The notes below the pieces were generated by a model. The model was not told where the DNA came from, did not search any database, and saw only the letters and a program-made list of their open reading frames with translations. Source: Pseudalgibacter ostreae (GTDB taxonomy: Bacteria; Bacteroidota; Bacteroidia; Flavobacteriales; Flavobacteriaceae). Taken from it: a stretch of 64,000 bases of DNA. The stretch spans positions 107,567-171,566 of the forward strand of contig NZ_JBHMFC010000010.1 of NCBI RefSeq assembly GCF_042427585.1. The letters run 5' to 3'. Within the stretch, counting starts at the first letter, position 1. Each line of letters starts with the position of its first letter. Made by a program: the position numbers and the translations under genes. This document shows positions 1 through 7,489 of the stretch, piece after piece.

Positions 1-944
1 GATAAATCGGCATTTTCTAAAGTAAAGCCTCTTTCTTCAGAAATTACAGTTCCTCCTGTTAAAATAGCGATATCCTCAAGCATTGCTTTACGTCTGTCTC
101 CAAAGCCTGGCGCTTTAACCGCTGCAATTTTAAGACCACCACGTAGTTTGTTTACTACCAATGTAGCTAAGGCTTGGCCATCTACATCTTCTGCAATAAT
201 TAATAACGGACGACCAGATTGTGCTACTGGCTCTAATATTGGAAGAATCTCTTGTAAGTTTGAAATCTTTTTGTCAAACAATAAAATGTAAGGGTTCTCA
301 AGATCGGCAATCATTTTATCCGAATCCGTTACAAAGTATGGTGATAAATATCCGCGGTCAAACTGCATTCCTTCTACAACATCCACATAGGTTTCCATAC
401 CTTTTGCTTCTTCAACAGTAATAACACCTTCTTTTCCAACTTTACCAAAAGCCGTTGCAATCAATTCGCCAATAGTATCATCATTATTTGCCGAAATAGA
501 GGCTACCTGCTTAATCATTTCAGATGAATTCCCTACTTTTTTTGCTTGTTTTTCAAGGTCTTCTGTAATAGCGGCAACGGCTTTATCTATACCACGTTTT
601 AAATCCATAGGATTTGCTCCAGCGGCAACGTTTTTTAAACCTTCTTTCACAATAGCTTGTGCCAAAACAGTAGCGGTAGTGGTACCATCACCTGCTAAAT
701 CGTTGGTTTTAGAGGCTACCTCTTTCACCATTTGTGCTCCCATATTTTCATGCGGGTCGGCCAATTCAATCTCTTTTGCAACCGTTACCCCGTCTTTTGT
801 GACTTGTGGTGCTCCAAATGATTTACCTATTATAACATTTCTGCCTTTAGGGCCTAATGTTATTTTTACAGCATTAGCTAATGCATCCACACCACGTTTA
901 ATTCCGTCGCGTGCTTCAATATCAAATTTTATATCTTTTGCCAT
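1..944 (-). CDS. groEL: GroEL chaperonin (60 kDa), C-terminus cut by window edge
   Basis: ATP-driven cytosolic folding chamber subunit that works with GroES. About 314 N-terminal codons are present, beginning MAKDIKFDIEARDGIKRG. The nucleotide-binding signature GDGTTTATVLAQ lies near residue 87, and the apical-domain stretch follows (EEAKGMETYVDVVEGMQFDRG). Roughly the last 230 residues lie outside the window. It follows groES on the same strand after about 140 bp, the usual groESL order. The start is fixed by the ATG at 942-944, which gives the family N-terminus exactly. Identification is secure; completeness cannot be judged. Confidence 0.97.
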   Translation of the reverse strand, partial: MAKDIKFDIEARDGIKRGVDALANAVKITLGPKGRNVIIGKSFGAPQVTKDGVTVAKEIELADPHENMGAQMVKEVASKTNDLAGDGTTTATVLAQAIVKEGLKNVAAGANPMDLKRGIDKAVAAITEDLEKQAKKVGNSSEMIKQVASISANNDDTIGELIATAFGKVGKEGVITVEEAKGMETYVDVVEGMQFDRGYLSPYFVTDSDKMIADLENPYILLFDKKISNLQEILPILEPVAQSGRPLLIIAEDVDGQALATLVVNKLRGGLKIAAVKAPGFGDRRKAMLEDIAILTGGTVISEERGFTLENADL

Positions 945-1085
945 ATTATATGTTTTTTTGTCATTCCATTAAATCCCTCATTGATATGGGGAGGAAATCT
1001 GTTGTTTACGTATTAATTAATGTTTTTTTCTAGATATCCCTAACTAGACCTGTCTTGTTAGGATGAAGGAATTGAAAACGAGCGG

Positions 1086-1361
1086 TTAAACTATTGCAAG
1101 GATATCGCTCTCTCTCATGATTAAGTAATCTTTACCTTCTAATTTAAGTTCTGTTCCTGCATATTTACCATACAAAACAGCGTCACCAACCTTAACGGTA
1201 ATAGGATCCTCTTTTGTACCTGTTCCAACAGCGATAACGGTCCCTCTTTGCGGTTTTTCTTTTGCATTGTCAGGAATGATAATTCCAGAAGCCGTTTTAG
1301 TTTCGGCCTGAGATGGTTCAATAAGAACTCGGTCTGCTAGTGGTTTAATGTTTAACCCCAT
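1086..1361 (-). CDS. groES: GroES co-chaperonin (10 kDa)
   Basis: A 91-residue cap protein for the GroEL cylinder. It begins MGLNIKPLADRVLIEPS and carries the mobile-loop region (AETKTASGIIIPDNAKEK) and the C-terminal strand DYLIMRESDILAIV. A longer frame reaches upstream to 1421, but the extra 20 residues are absent from the family. The ATG at 1359-1361 gives the normal GroES length and start. First gene of the groESL operon. Confidence 0.97.
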   Translation of the reverse strand: MGLNIKPLADRVLIEPSQAETKTASGIIIPDNAKEKPQRGTVIAVGTGTKEDPITVKVGDAVLYGKYAGTELKLEGKDYLIMRESDILAIV

Positions 1362-1440
1362 TGTTATATGATTTTTTAAGTTAATTAATTTTATAACGTT
1401 TAATTTCATTCTTAAACGCATAAGCTGATATTCGAAAATT

Positions 1441-1447
1441 GTGCCAA
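1441..1447 (-). promoter_or_regulatory. TTGGCAC element upstream of groESL
   Basis: On the minus strand the sequence TTGGCAC-AATTTTCGAA lies about 80 nt before the groES start. TTGGCAC equals the -24 half of a sigma54 promoter. The matching -12 GC is not perfect, since GA stands at the expected spacing. It may be a degenerate sigma54-type promoter or chance. No perfect TAnnTTTG box was seen in this leader. Confidence 0.25.
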
Positions 1448-1481
1448 TAGTGGATTGCTGACAAACTTGCAGTAATTACAA

Positions 1482-1518
1482 AAAAAAATGCCAACTATTT
1501 AATAGTTGGCATTTTTTT
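1482..1518 (-). terminator. Rho-independent terminator after secG
   Basis: Two perfect 18-nt arms (1482-1499 and 1501-1518) of the form A7-TGCCAACTATT / AATAGTTGGCA-T7 flank a single base. Runs of A and T on both sides make it usable in either direction. It lies 21 bp past the secG stop and isolates the secG operon from groESL. Confidence 0.85.
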
Positions 1519-1538
1519 GTTTTTATAAGGGTGTTCCA

Positions 1539-1907
1539 TTATTCCGGAACCGATTCTGCTTCAGGAGCATCATTAGTGATGGGCTGTGCCGATGGCGCAG
1601 TAGGTATTGTTGGCAACGGTTGTGTGGTGGTTGCATTAGGATCCAATGCTTTAGAATCTGTAGTTGCTCCACCTTTATTAATGGCGACATTAGATAATAA
1701 AATCAAGGCCAGCATAACGGTTGCCAGTGTCCAGGTACTTTTGTCTAGAAAATCTGTGGTTTTCTTTACACCTCCTAATTGTTGTGTGCCACCGCCACCG
1801 AATGAAGATGACAATCCGCCACCTTTTGGATTTTGCACCATGATTACTACGATCAGCAAAAATGCTACGACTACGATTAAGGCTAAAAATATTGTAAACG
1901 TACTCAT
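1539..1907 (-). CDS. secG: SecG preprotein translocase subunit
   Basis: A 122-residue inner-membrane component of the SecYEG channel. It has two hydrophobic helices (about residues 4-25 and 60-77) separated by the typical SecG segment VVIMVQNPKGGGLSSSFGGG. The C-terminal tail is Pro/Thr/Ala-rich and acidic, as often seen in Bacteroidota. Its ATG overlaps the stop of the upstream gene (TAATG), so it is translationally coupled to the TPR-like gene. A strong terminator follows. Confidence 0.93.
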   Translation of the reverse strand: MSTFTIFLALIVVVAFLLIVVIMVQNPKGGGLSSSFGGGGTQQLGGVKKTTDFLDKSTWTLATVMLALILLSNVAINKGGATTDSKALDPNATTTQPLPTIPTAPSAQPITNDAPEAESVPE

Positions 1908-2878
1908 TATGATTTGTTATTTTGTTCTTGTAAAAGTTCTACTGCTTTAATTTGGATTGCAAAGAAACTACTTTTTTCTGGATATTTCAAACTTAAAATC
2001 TTATAAGATTGAATTGCTTTTTTATAATTTTTTTGCTCAACATAAATGCGGGCCAGCGTTTCCGTCATTAAAGTTTCAGGTTCTATCATGCGGTCTTTGG
2101 CTATGTTCCCACTAGGGACATAGGTTTTGACAGAGGGTATTTTGGGGTTTTTAGAAATAAACTTGTCAATCAATTTAAATTTTTTTTCACGTTCTAAAGC
2201 ATCAGGGGATGAGTTTTTGGGCGCAATGTCTTCTGTTTTTTCTGTTTTAACAGGAATGTCTTTTGGGGCTTCTCGATGTATGGGTTCGAAGCGTGTTAAT
2301 TTTAACCATTCGTTAAAGGAGTGGTTTTCTTTTTTGTTAAACTCTAGAGGTTGGCCTATTTTTAAAATGGCTTCAGCATCTAATAATTCCTGTTTTGGAA
2401 GGGAGGTAGGGCTTTCAGGAGTTTTAAGATTGTCTAAAGAGGGATTGTTAAGAGGAGTTTTAGGCTGAAATAGTGCAGGGTTAAAAACGCTATTAGCATC
2501 TTCTACCTGTTGGTTTAGAATATAATCGAGAGCAATGCTTTTGTCTACCGAAATGTCTTTTGCAACCACGGGAATGTCTAGAAGTTGTGACTTATGTCTC
2601 TTTATGAATTTTGATATTTCATTCTGAGTGAAAGCTTCCGATGTAATAAAATCGAATAAAATACTTCTGTCTGTGGTATAGCTCGCGGTTATTTTTAGCT
2701 CTTGATTATAATTTGGACTTTCTTGATTTTTTAAACCTTTAAGATAAAGCGCGCGTGCCGCTTGAAAATAAGGGTATCGATCAATAATTGATTTTACATC
2801 ACGGGTTTGTTGCGGCGTTACCGTTTGCGGGTGTTGGAGTATGTATGTGAAATCGGTGCTGTTCATTGGCTCAGCCAA
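1907..2878 (-). CDS. Conserved flavobacterial TPR-like protein
   Basis: A 323-residue soluble protein of unknown function. The C-terminal part (METLARIYVEQKNYKKAIQ, about residues 268-318) looks like tetratricopeptide helices. The middle is Lys/Glu/Pro-rich and probably unstructured. The N-terminus has a helical stretch with a DRYPYFQAARALYLK pattern. It sits between lptE and secG and overlaps the secG start by one base, suggesting an envelope-related operon. No catalytic motif is visible. The C-terminal half could mediate protein contacts; the function is not known to me. Confidence 0.75.
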   Translation of the reverse strand: MAEPMNSTDFTYILQHPQTVTPQQTRDVKSIIDRYPYFQAARALYLKGLKNQESPNYNQELKITASYTTDRSILFDFITSEAFTQNEISKFIKRHKSQLLDIPVVAKDISVDKSIALDYILNQQVEDANSVFNPALFQPKTPLNNPSLDNLKTPESPTSLPKQELLDAEAILKIGQPLEFNKKENHSFNEWLKLTRFEPIHREAPKDIPVKTEKTEDIAPKNSSPDALEREKKFKLIDKFISKNPKIPSVKTYVPSGNIAKDRMIEPETLMTETLARIYVEQKNYKKAIQSYKILSLKYPEKSSFFAIQIKAVELLQEQNNKS

Positions 2879-2967
2879 ATTTAGTAATTTTTAAAAATTA
2901 ATTTATTTATGCTCATAAAGGATCTCTTAACGTTCGAAACCAGGACTTTATAATATCTGAAATAGCA

Positions 2968-3474
2968 CTACCATTTGGCCAGTGTGGCATTAAAAACATC
3001 TTGTGTAATACGTTCGAAAATTTCTTCAATGGCCGTGGTTTTTTGACTTCCAATAAGCTGTGCGCTTCCAGGATAGTCATAGAAGAACGAAAAAGTTTGT
3101 TCTAAATCATCCTCCACTTTCTTTCTATTAAAAAAGCGTACCCTCACCGAAATGGTTAGTCTGTTTTGTGCCGCAGTACTTTGTGCCGTGGCAGTGGTTG
3201 GGGAAATGCGGTATTCCGTAATTTCTCCTTCGTAAATTAAATCGCCACCAGAATTTACGTTGCTTAAATTGGTTTGATTTTCTAGCAATTGAATGAGTGT
3301 GTTTTGAAAATCTCTTTCAATGCCGGGTTCAATAAGAAGCGCAACATTTTCAAAGCGGTTCACTTGAAAGGTTTTGGTGCCAGGAGGAATAGATGCCCCT
3401 GTAAACGAATAAAAGCCGCAACCCGTAAGGGTTATACTAGCAAAAAAAAGAAGAAAGTATGAGGTGTATTTCAT
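2968..3474 (-). CDS. lptE: LptE-family LPS-assembly lipoprotein
   Basis: A 168-residue outer-membrane lipoprotein expected to plug the LptD barrel during LPS export. The signal peptide ends in a lipobox (ITLTGCGFYSF, Cys at about residue 19). It is followed by the LptE/RlpB pattern GASIPPGTKTFQVNRFENVA and a region of alternating strands. It lies 54 bp downstream of the sigma54-type regulator and 90 bp upstream of the TPR-like gene, on the same strand. This matches a common flavobacterial gene order. The family is divergent in sequence, so the call also leans on context. Confidence 0.85.
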   Translation of the reverse strand: MKYTSYFLLFFASITLTGCGFYSFTGASIPPGTKTFQVNRFENVALLIEPGIERDFQNTLIQLLENQTNLSNVNSGGDLIYEGEITEYRISPTTATAQSTAAQNRLTISVRVRFFNRKKVEDDLEQTFSFFYDYPGSAQLIGSQKTTAIEEIFERITQDVFNATLAKW

Positions 3475-3528
3475 GGATTATAGAGCTGTTGCCTTTACAA
3501 GAATGACAAAGGGTTATTTCTTTTAAGA

Positions 3529-4797
3529 TTATAAATCGTATTGTTTTATTTTTCTATATAAGGTGCGTTCACTAATTCCCAGTTCAGCAGCAGCTAATTT
3601 ACGCTTTCCATTGTGGCGCTCAAGGGATTTTTTTATCAGTTCCAGTTCTTTATCGTGTAAAGACAAGGTTTCTTCTTCTTGAATCTCTTCTGCAAAATGA
3701 TATTTATCGCTTTTATTTAACGATTCAGAATGGTCTATTTTGTGCTCTGGAATTGATAATAGTTCCGATTCTTCAGTGGTTTCTTCATATTCGGCATCAT
3801 CTTCATCAGAACTTCCATAAATTTTTTGAATTAGGCTTTCATTCTTTTTTTCAACCTCTTTGGCATTTCCGTTTTTCATCAGTTCCAATGTGAGCTTTTT
3901 TAAATCGTTTAAATCACTTTTCATATCAAAAAGGACTTTATACAAAATCTCACGTTCGCTGCTAAAATCACTTTCCGCTTTGGATGTTTTTATAACAGCA
4001 GGTAAATTGGTTTTTGAATTTGGTAAATAACTTTGAAGGGTTTCGGCCGTTATGGTCCTGTTTTGTTCTAGTACAGATAATTGCTCTGCTATATTGCGTA
4101 ATTGCCTCACATTACCTGCCCATCGATGTTTTAAAAGTACCTGTACGGCTTGGTCTGTTAATTTAATGGTAGGCATTTTGTACTTAAGCGCAAAATCACT
4201 TGCAAACTTCCTAAACAGCAAGTGAATGTCTTCTTGGCGGTCGCGTAAAGGGGGTAAGTGGATGTCTACAGTGCTTAATCTGTAAAACAAGTCTTCACGA
4301 AATTTTTCTTTTTGAATGGCTTCAAACATGTTTACGTTTGTAGCGGCTACAATACGAACATTTGTTTTTTGTACTTTACTGGATCCTACTTTTAAAAACT
4401 CGCCGTTTTCAAGAACACGCAATAAGCGCACTTGTGTGGTTAATGGCAGCTCTCCCACTTCATCTAAAAAAATGGTGCCTCCATCGGCTACCTCAAAATA
4501 CCCTTCACGGGTTTGTGTAGCTCCTGTAAAGGATCCTTTTTCATGACCAAATAGCTCACTATCAATCGTGCCCTCAGGAATGGCACCACAGTTTACGGCA
4601 ATATATTTATTGTGTTTTCTGTGGGATAGTTGGTGTATTATTTTAGGAATACTTTCTTTACCAACACCACTTTCGCCTGTAACCAACACCGAAATATCGG
4701 TAGGGGATACTTGAATGGCTTTTTCTATGGCACGGTTTAGAGCGGCGTTATTACCTATAATACCAAATCGTTGTTTTATTGCTTGAACTGATTCCAT
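3529..4797 (-). CDS. Sigma54-interacting AAA+ transcriptional regulator without receiver domain
   Basis: A 422-residue bacterial enhancer-binding protein. The AAA+ domain starts almost at the N-terminus: Walker A GESGVGKES (about residues 40-48), the sigma54 contact loop GSFTGA (GAFTGA with A to S), Walker B GGTIFLDEVGELP and sensor VRIVAATN. An acidic linker (about 290-370) leads to a C-terminal Fis-type HTH (KLAAAELGISERTLYRKI). No N-terminal receiver or GAF domain is present, so activity must be set by level or a partner. It lies upstream of lptE on the same strand. Its targets cannot be read from the sequence. Confidence 0.9.
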   Translation of the reverse strand: MESVQAIKQRFGIIGNNAALNRAIEKAIQVSPTDISVLVTGESGVGKESIPKIIHQLSHRKHNKYIAVNCGAIPEGTIDSELFGHEKGSFTGATQTREGYFEVADGGTIFLDEVGELPLTTQVRLLRVLENGEFLKVGSSKVQKTNVRIVAATNVNMFEAIQKEKFREDLFYRLSTVDIHLPPLRDRQEDIHLLFRKFASDFALKYKMPTIKLTDQAVQVLLKHRWAGNVRQLRNIAEQLSVLEQNRTITAETLQSYLPNSKTNLPAVIKTSKAESDFSSEREILYKVLFDMKSDLNDLKKLTLELMKNGNAKEVEKKNESLIQKIYGSSDEDDAEYEETTEESELLSIPEHKIDHSESLNKSDKYHFAEEIQEEETLSLHDKELELIKKSLERHNGKRKLAAAELGISERTLYRKIKQYDL

Positions 4798-4814
4798 TTA
4801 TTTATAAGATTCAA

Positions 4815-4900
4815 AAACCAAAACCCATAGAGTCCAGGCTTTATTTTTTTTAGAAAGCGCCATAAACCGGATATTTAATATATCGGACTTTGGTTATGGG
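4815..4900 (-). terminator. Imperfect long hairpin after miaB
   Basis: Between miaB and the regulator gene, cccata-g-agtcc (4824-4835) pairs with ggact...tatggg (4885-4900) across a loop that has its own AT-rich inverted repeat. On the minus strand it is followed by TTTTGGTTTTT. This suits a weak terminator or attenuator between the two genes. The pairing is imperfect. Confidence 0.4.
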
Positions 4901-4910
4901 CTCTGCTTTT

Positions 4911-6359
4911 TTAATTATTCTCACTTAAACCAATAGCTTCACCAATAAGGGTGGCACTTGTGCAGCTGGTTATTTTTACATGAACAAAGTCTCCAACCTT
5001 ATAATGCTCTTTTGGAAAAACGGTCACCACGTTTTGTGAAGATCGACCAGACCACTCCGCATCAGATTTTTTAGATGCTTTTTCTACCAAAACTTCTACA
5101 ACGGTGTTTAAAAAGGCTTTGGTTCTAATTTCACTATGTGCTCTTTGTAAATCTACAATATCTTGTAAGCGTCTTTTTTTAATAGCTTCGGGTACATCAT
5201 CTATCATCTTGCGTTCAGCCAAAGTGCCCGGGCGCTCCGAATAGGTATACATATATCCAAAATGATATTTTACGTAATTCATTAACGATATCGTATCTTG
5301 AAAATCGGCTTCAGTTTCAGAAGGGAAGCCTACGATCATATCTTGGCTTATGGTACAATCTGGAATAATTTGACGAATATTATCAATAAGTGCCATATAT
5401 TCTTCACGCGTGTGTAAGCGATTCATCTCTTTTAAAATACGATTGCTGCCACTTTGAACGGGTAAATGGATATGATTACAAATGTTTTGATATTTCGCCA
5501 TGGTTTCGATAACATCCATCGTGAGGTCTTGTGGATTGGATGTTGAAAATCGAATGCGCATTTTAGGCTGTGCCTTGGCGCAAAGCTCCAATAAATCAGC
5601 AAAATTTACAGCAGTTGCTTTTTGGATAGCACTGGCAGCTTCAAAATCTTTTTTAAGGCCGCCGCCATACCAAAGATAACTGTCTACGTTTTGCCCTAAT
5701 AATGTTATTTCTTTATAGCCTTTATTCCACAAATCACGAATCTCCTCTAAGATACTTTGTGGCTCTCGGCTACGTTCACGACCACGAGTAAAAGGCACCA
5801 CGCAAAACGTGCACATGTTATCGCAGCCACGGGTAATAGATACTAGCGCTGTAACACCGTTCGTGTTTAAACGTACAGGCGATATGTCGCCATAGGTTTC
5901 GTCTTTAGAAAGAATAACGTTAATGGCATCTCTTCCTTCTTCAACTTCGGCTAAAAGATTTGGTAGGTCTTTGTAGGCGTCTGGGCCAACGACCAAATCG
6001 ACGATTTTCTCTTCTTCAAGGAACTTTGTTTTCAAACGTTCTGCCATACAGCCTAAAACCCCAACTTTCATATTGGGATTGTGCGTTTTTTTTACGGCAT
6101 TATATTTCTCTAAGCGCTTGCGTATGGTTTGTTCGGCTTTATCTCTAATAGAACAGGTGTTTACTAAAACTAAATCGGCATCTTCCAGATTTTGTGTGGT
6201 GTTATAGCCTTGGTTTGCCATAATAGAAGCTACAATTTCGCTATCACTAAAATTCATAGCACAACCATAACTTTCAATAAAAAGTTTGCGTTGGTTATCT
6301 TTTTTTTGTTCTAAAACCAATGATTCACCTTGTTTGTTCTCGTCTATAACGTTCTCCAT
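4911..6359 (-). CDS. miaB: MiaB tRNA-2-methylthio-N6-isopentenyladenosine synthase
   Basis: A 482-residue radical-SAM methylthiotransferase that converts i6A37 to ms2i6A37 in tRNAs reading UNN codons. The N-terminal UPF0004 domain holds three Fe-S cysteines (SYGCAMNFSDSE, VNTCSIRDKAEQ, LGCMAERL). The radical-SAM motif is CDNMCTFC within TRGCDNMCTFCVVPFTRGRE. The C-terminal TRAM domain runs from about residue 410 (VLVEKASKKSDAEW...). The length is typical. A good promoter lies about 70 bp upstream of the ATG. Confidence 0.96.
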   Translation of the reverse strand: MENVIDENKQGESLVLEQKKDNQRKLFIESYGCAMNFSDSEIVASIMANQGYNTTQNLEDADLVLVNTCSIRDKAEQTIRKRLEKYNAVKKTHNPNMKVGVLGCMAERLKTKFLEEEKIVDLVVGPDAYKDLPNLLAEVEEGRDAINVILSKDETYGDISPVRLNTNGVTALVSITRGCDNMCTFCVVPFTRGRERSREPQSILEEIRDLWNKGYKEITLLGQNVDSYLWYGGGLKKDFEAASAIQKATAVNFADLLELCAKAQPKMRIRFSTSNPQDLTMDVIETMAKYQNICNHIHLPVQSGSNRILKEMNRLHTREEYMALIDNIRQIIPDCTISQDMIVGFPSETEADFQDTISLMNYVKYHFGYMYTYSERPGTLAERKMIDDVPEAIKKRRLQDIVDLQRAHSEIRTKAFLNTVVEVLVEKASKKSDAEWSGRSSQNVVTVFPKEHYKVGDFVHVKITSCTSATLIGEAIGLSENN

Positions 6360-6429
6360 AATATAGGGTCCTAATAATTCAATGGACTTTATTTTTTATT
6401 TTCTTTGCCTCCCTTACAGCAGGCCGCTG

Positions 6430-6462
6430 CAAAGGTACAATTTATTTGTGATTTGTGACAAA
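6430..6462 (-). promoter_or_regulatory. Promoter of miaB with overlapping palindrome
   Basis: On the minus strand TACCTTTG (6430-6437) matches the -7 box TAnnTTTG, and TTTG (6459-6462) stands 21 nt upstream as the -33 box. A palindrome TGACA-aag-TGTCA (6456-6468) overlaps the -33 element and could be an operator. Transcription would begin about 70 nt before the miaB ATG. Confidence 0.6.
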
Positions 6463-6545
6463 GTGTCATAAATGAAAAAACAATAAATTTGGGATATATC
6501 GGCAGAAGTATTTTCTTTGAACTTATTTTAACCTAACATCTCTTT

Positions 6546-7355
6546 ATGAATAACTACTCATTTATACACGATAAAATCAATACCTGTGGAGCCCTCGATT
6601 TTGGGGATATTTTAAGTAAAAGTATAGCGCTTTTCAAAAAAACATGGTTACAGGGATTTTTGTTAATACTTCTTATTCTTATTGTAGCGGTTCCTTTTTT
6701 TATCATTATTTATTTGCCTATATACTCAGTAGTAATAGAACAAGTTCAAAGTGGCGATTATAATCCTAATGATGCATCTATCCTTATGTTACAGTCGGAT
6801 GAATTTAGATATCAAATTTTAGGGCTTACGTTTTTAATGAGTTTCTTAAGCACTGTTTTGGCCGCGGGGTTTTATAGGATGGTTAAAAAAATTGATTTTG
6901 GAGAGGGGTTTTTGTTTTCAGATTTTTTCTTTTATTTTAAAGGAAAATACCTCGGTAAAATATTAACCATAGCTGCTTTGTCTTTTTTAATATCATTGAT
7001 TAATTTTGCTTTTGAAAAGTTTTTACCACCTCAAACGGCATCGTTCTTAGGCGTTTTTATAGGAGTTGTATTTAGTGTGTACTCTACACTTTTTGTTGTA
7101 ATGTTTGCCTTTAATCCAGAACTGGAAAGCAACGAGATATTTAGTTTGAGCTTTAACTTGGGGACTAAAAAATGGATGTTAATTTTTGGTTTAATGATGG
7201 TTACAGGGATTCTAGGAAGTTTTGGGATTATCCTTTGTGGTATCGGGATATTGTTTACCATAGCCATTTTCTATTTGCCTCCGTATTTAATATATAAAGA
7301 TGTTATTGGTTTTGATCAAAAGAGCGATATTGATAAAATAGGGGAAATGCAATAG
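6546..7355 (+). CDS. Integral membrane protein of unknown function
   Basis: A 269-residue protein with about six hydrophobic segments (about residues 36-58, 92-113, 138-158, 166-192, 213-236 and 238-250). A short soluble N-terminus precedes them (GALDFGDILSKSIALFKKTW). The overall plan resembles the YciC/DUF975-like membrane families. Similar flavobacterial proteins are often mislabelled beta-carotene monooxygenase, and nothing here supports that. It is divergent from miaB and precedes topA. I do not recognise a specific function. Confidence 0.7.
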   Translation: MNNYSFIHDKINTCGALDFGDILSKSIALFKKTWLQGFLLILLILIVAVPFFIIIYLPIYSVVIEQVQSGDYNPNDASILMLQSDEFRYQILGLTFLMSFLSTVLAAGFYRMVKKIDFGEGFLFSDFFFYFKGKYLGKILTIAALSFLISLINFAFEKFLPPQTASFLGVFIGVVFSVYSTLFVVMFAFNPELESNEIFSLSFNLGTKKWMLIFGLMMVTGILGSFGIILCGIGILFTIAIFYLPPYLIYKDVIGFDQKSDIDKIGEMQ

Positions 7356-7462
7356 CATATATAGGTATAACATCTCATTTTTTAAAGGGACATTAAAGGT
7401 GTTCTGGGCAGACAATAAAAAGAGTTAATTTATAAAATGAGGTAGATAAACTTTTTTTCATA

Positions 7463-7470
7463 TACATTTG
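7463..7470 (+). promoter_or_regulatory. Probable -7 box of topA
   Basis: TACATTTG fits the Bacteroidota -7 consensus TAnnTTTG and lies 19 bp before the topA ATG. A convincing TTG at the -33 position is not seen, so the assignment is tentative. Confidence 0.35.
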
Positions 7471-7489
7471 TACCTTCAAAAAACGTAGT

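Noticed and set aside
1531..1950. Plus-strand open frame across secG
   Set aside because: Shadow of secG; the antisense translation has no family features.
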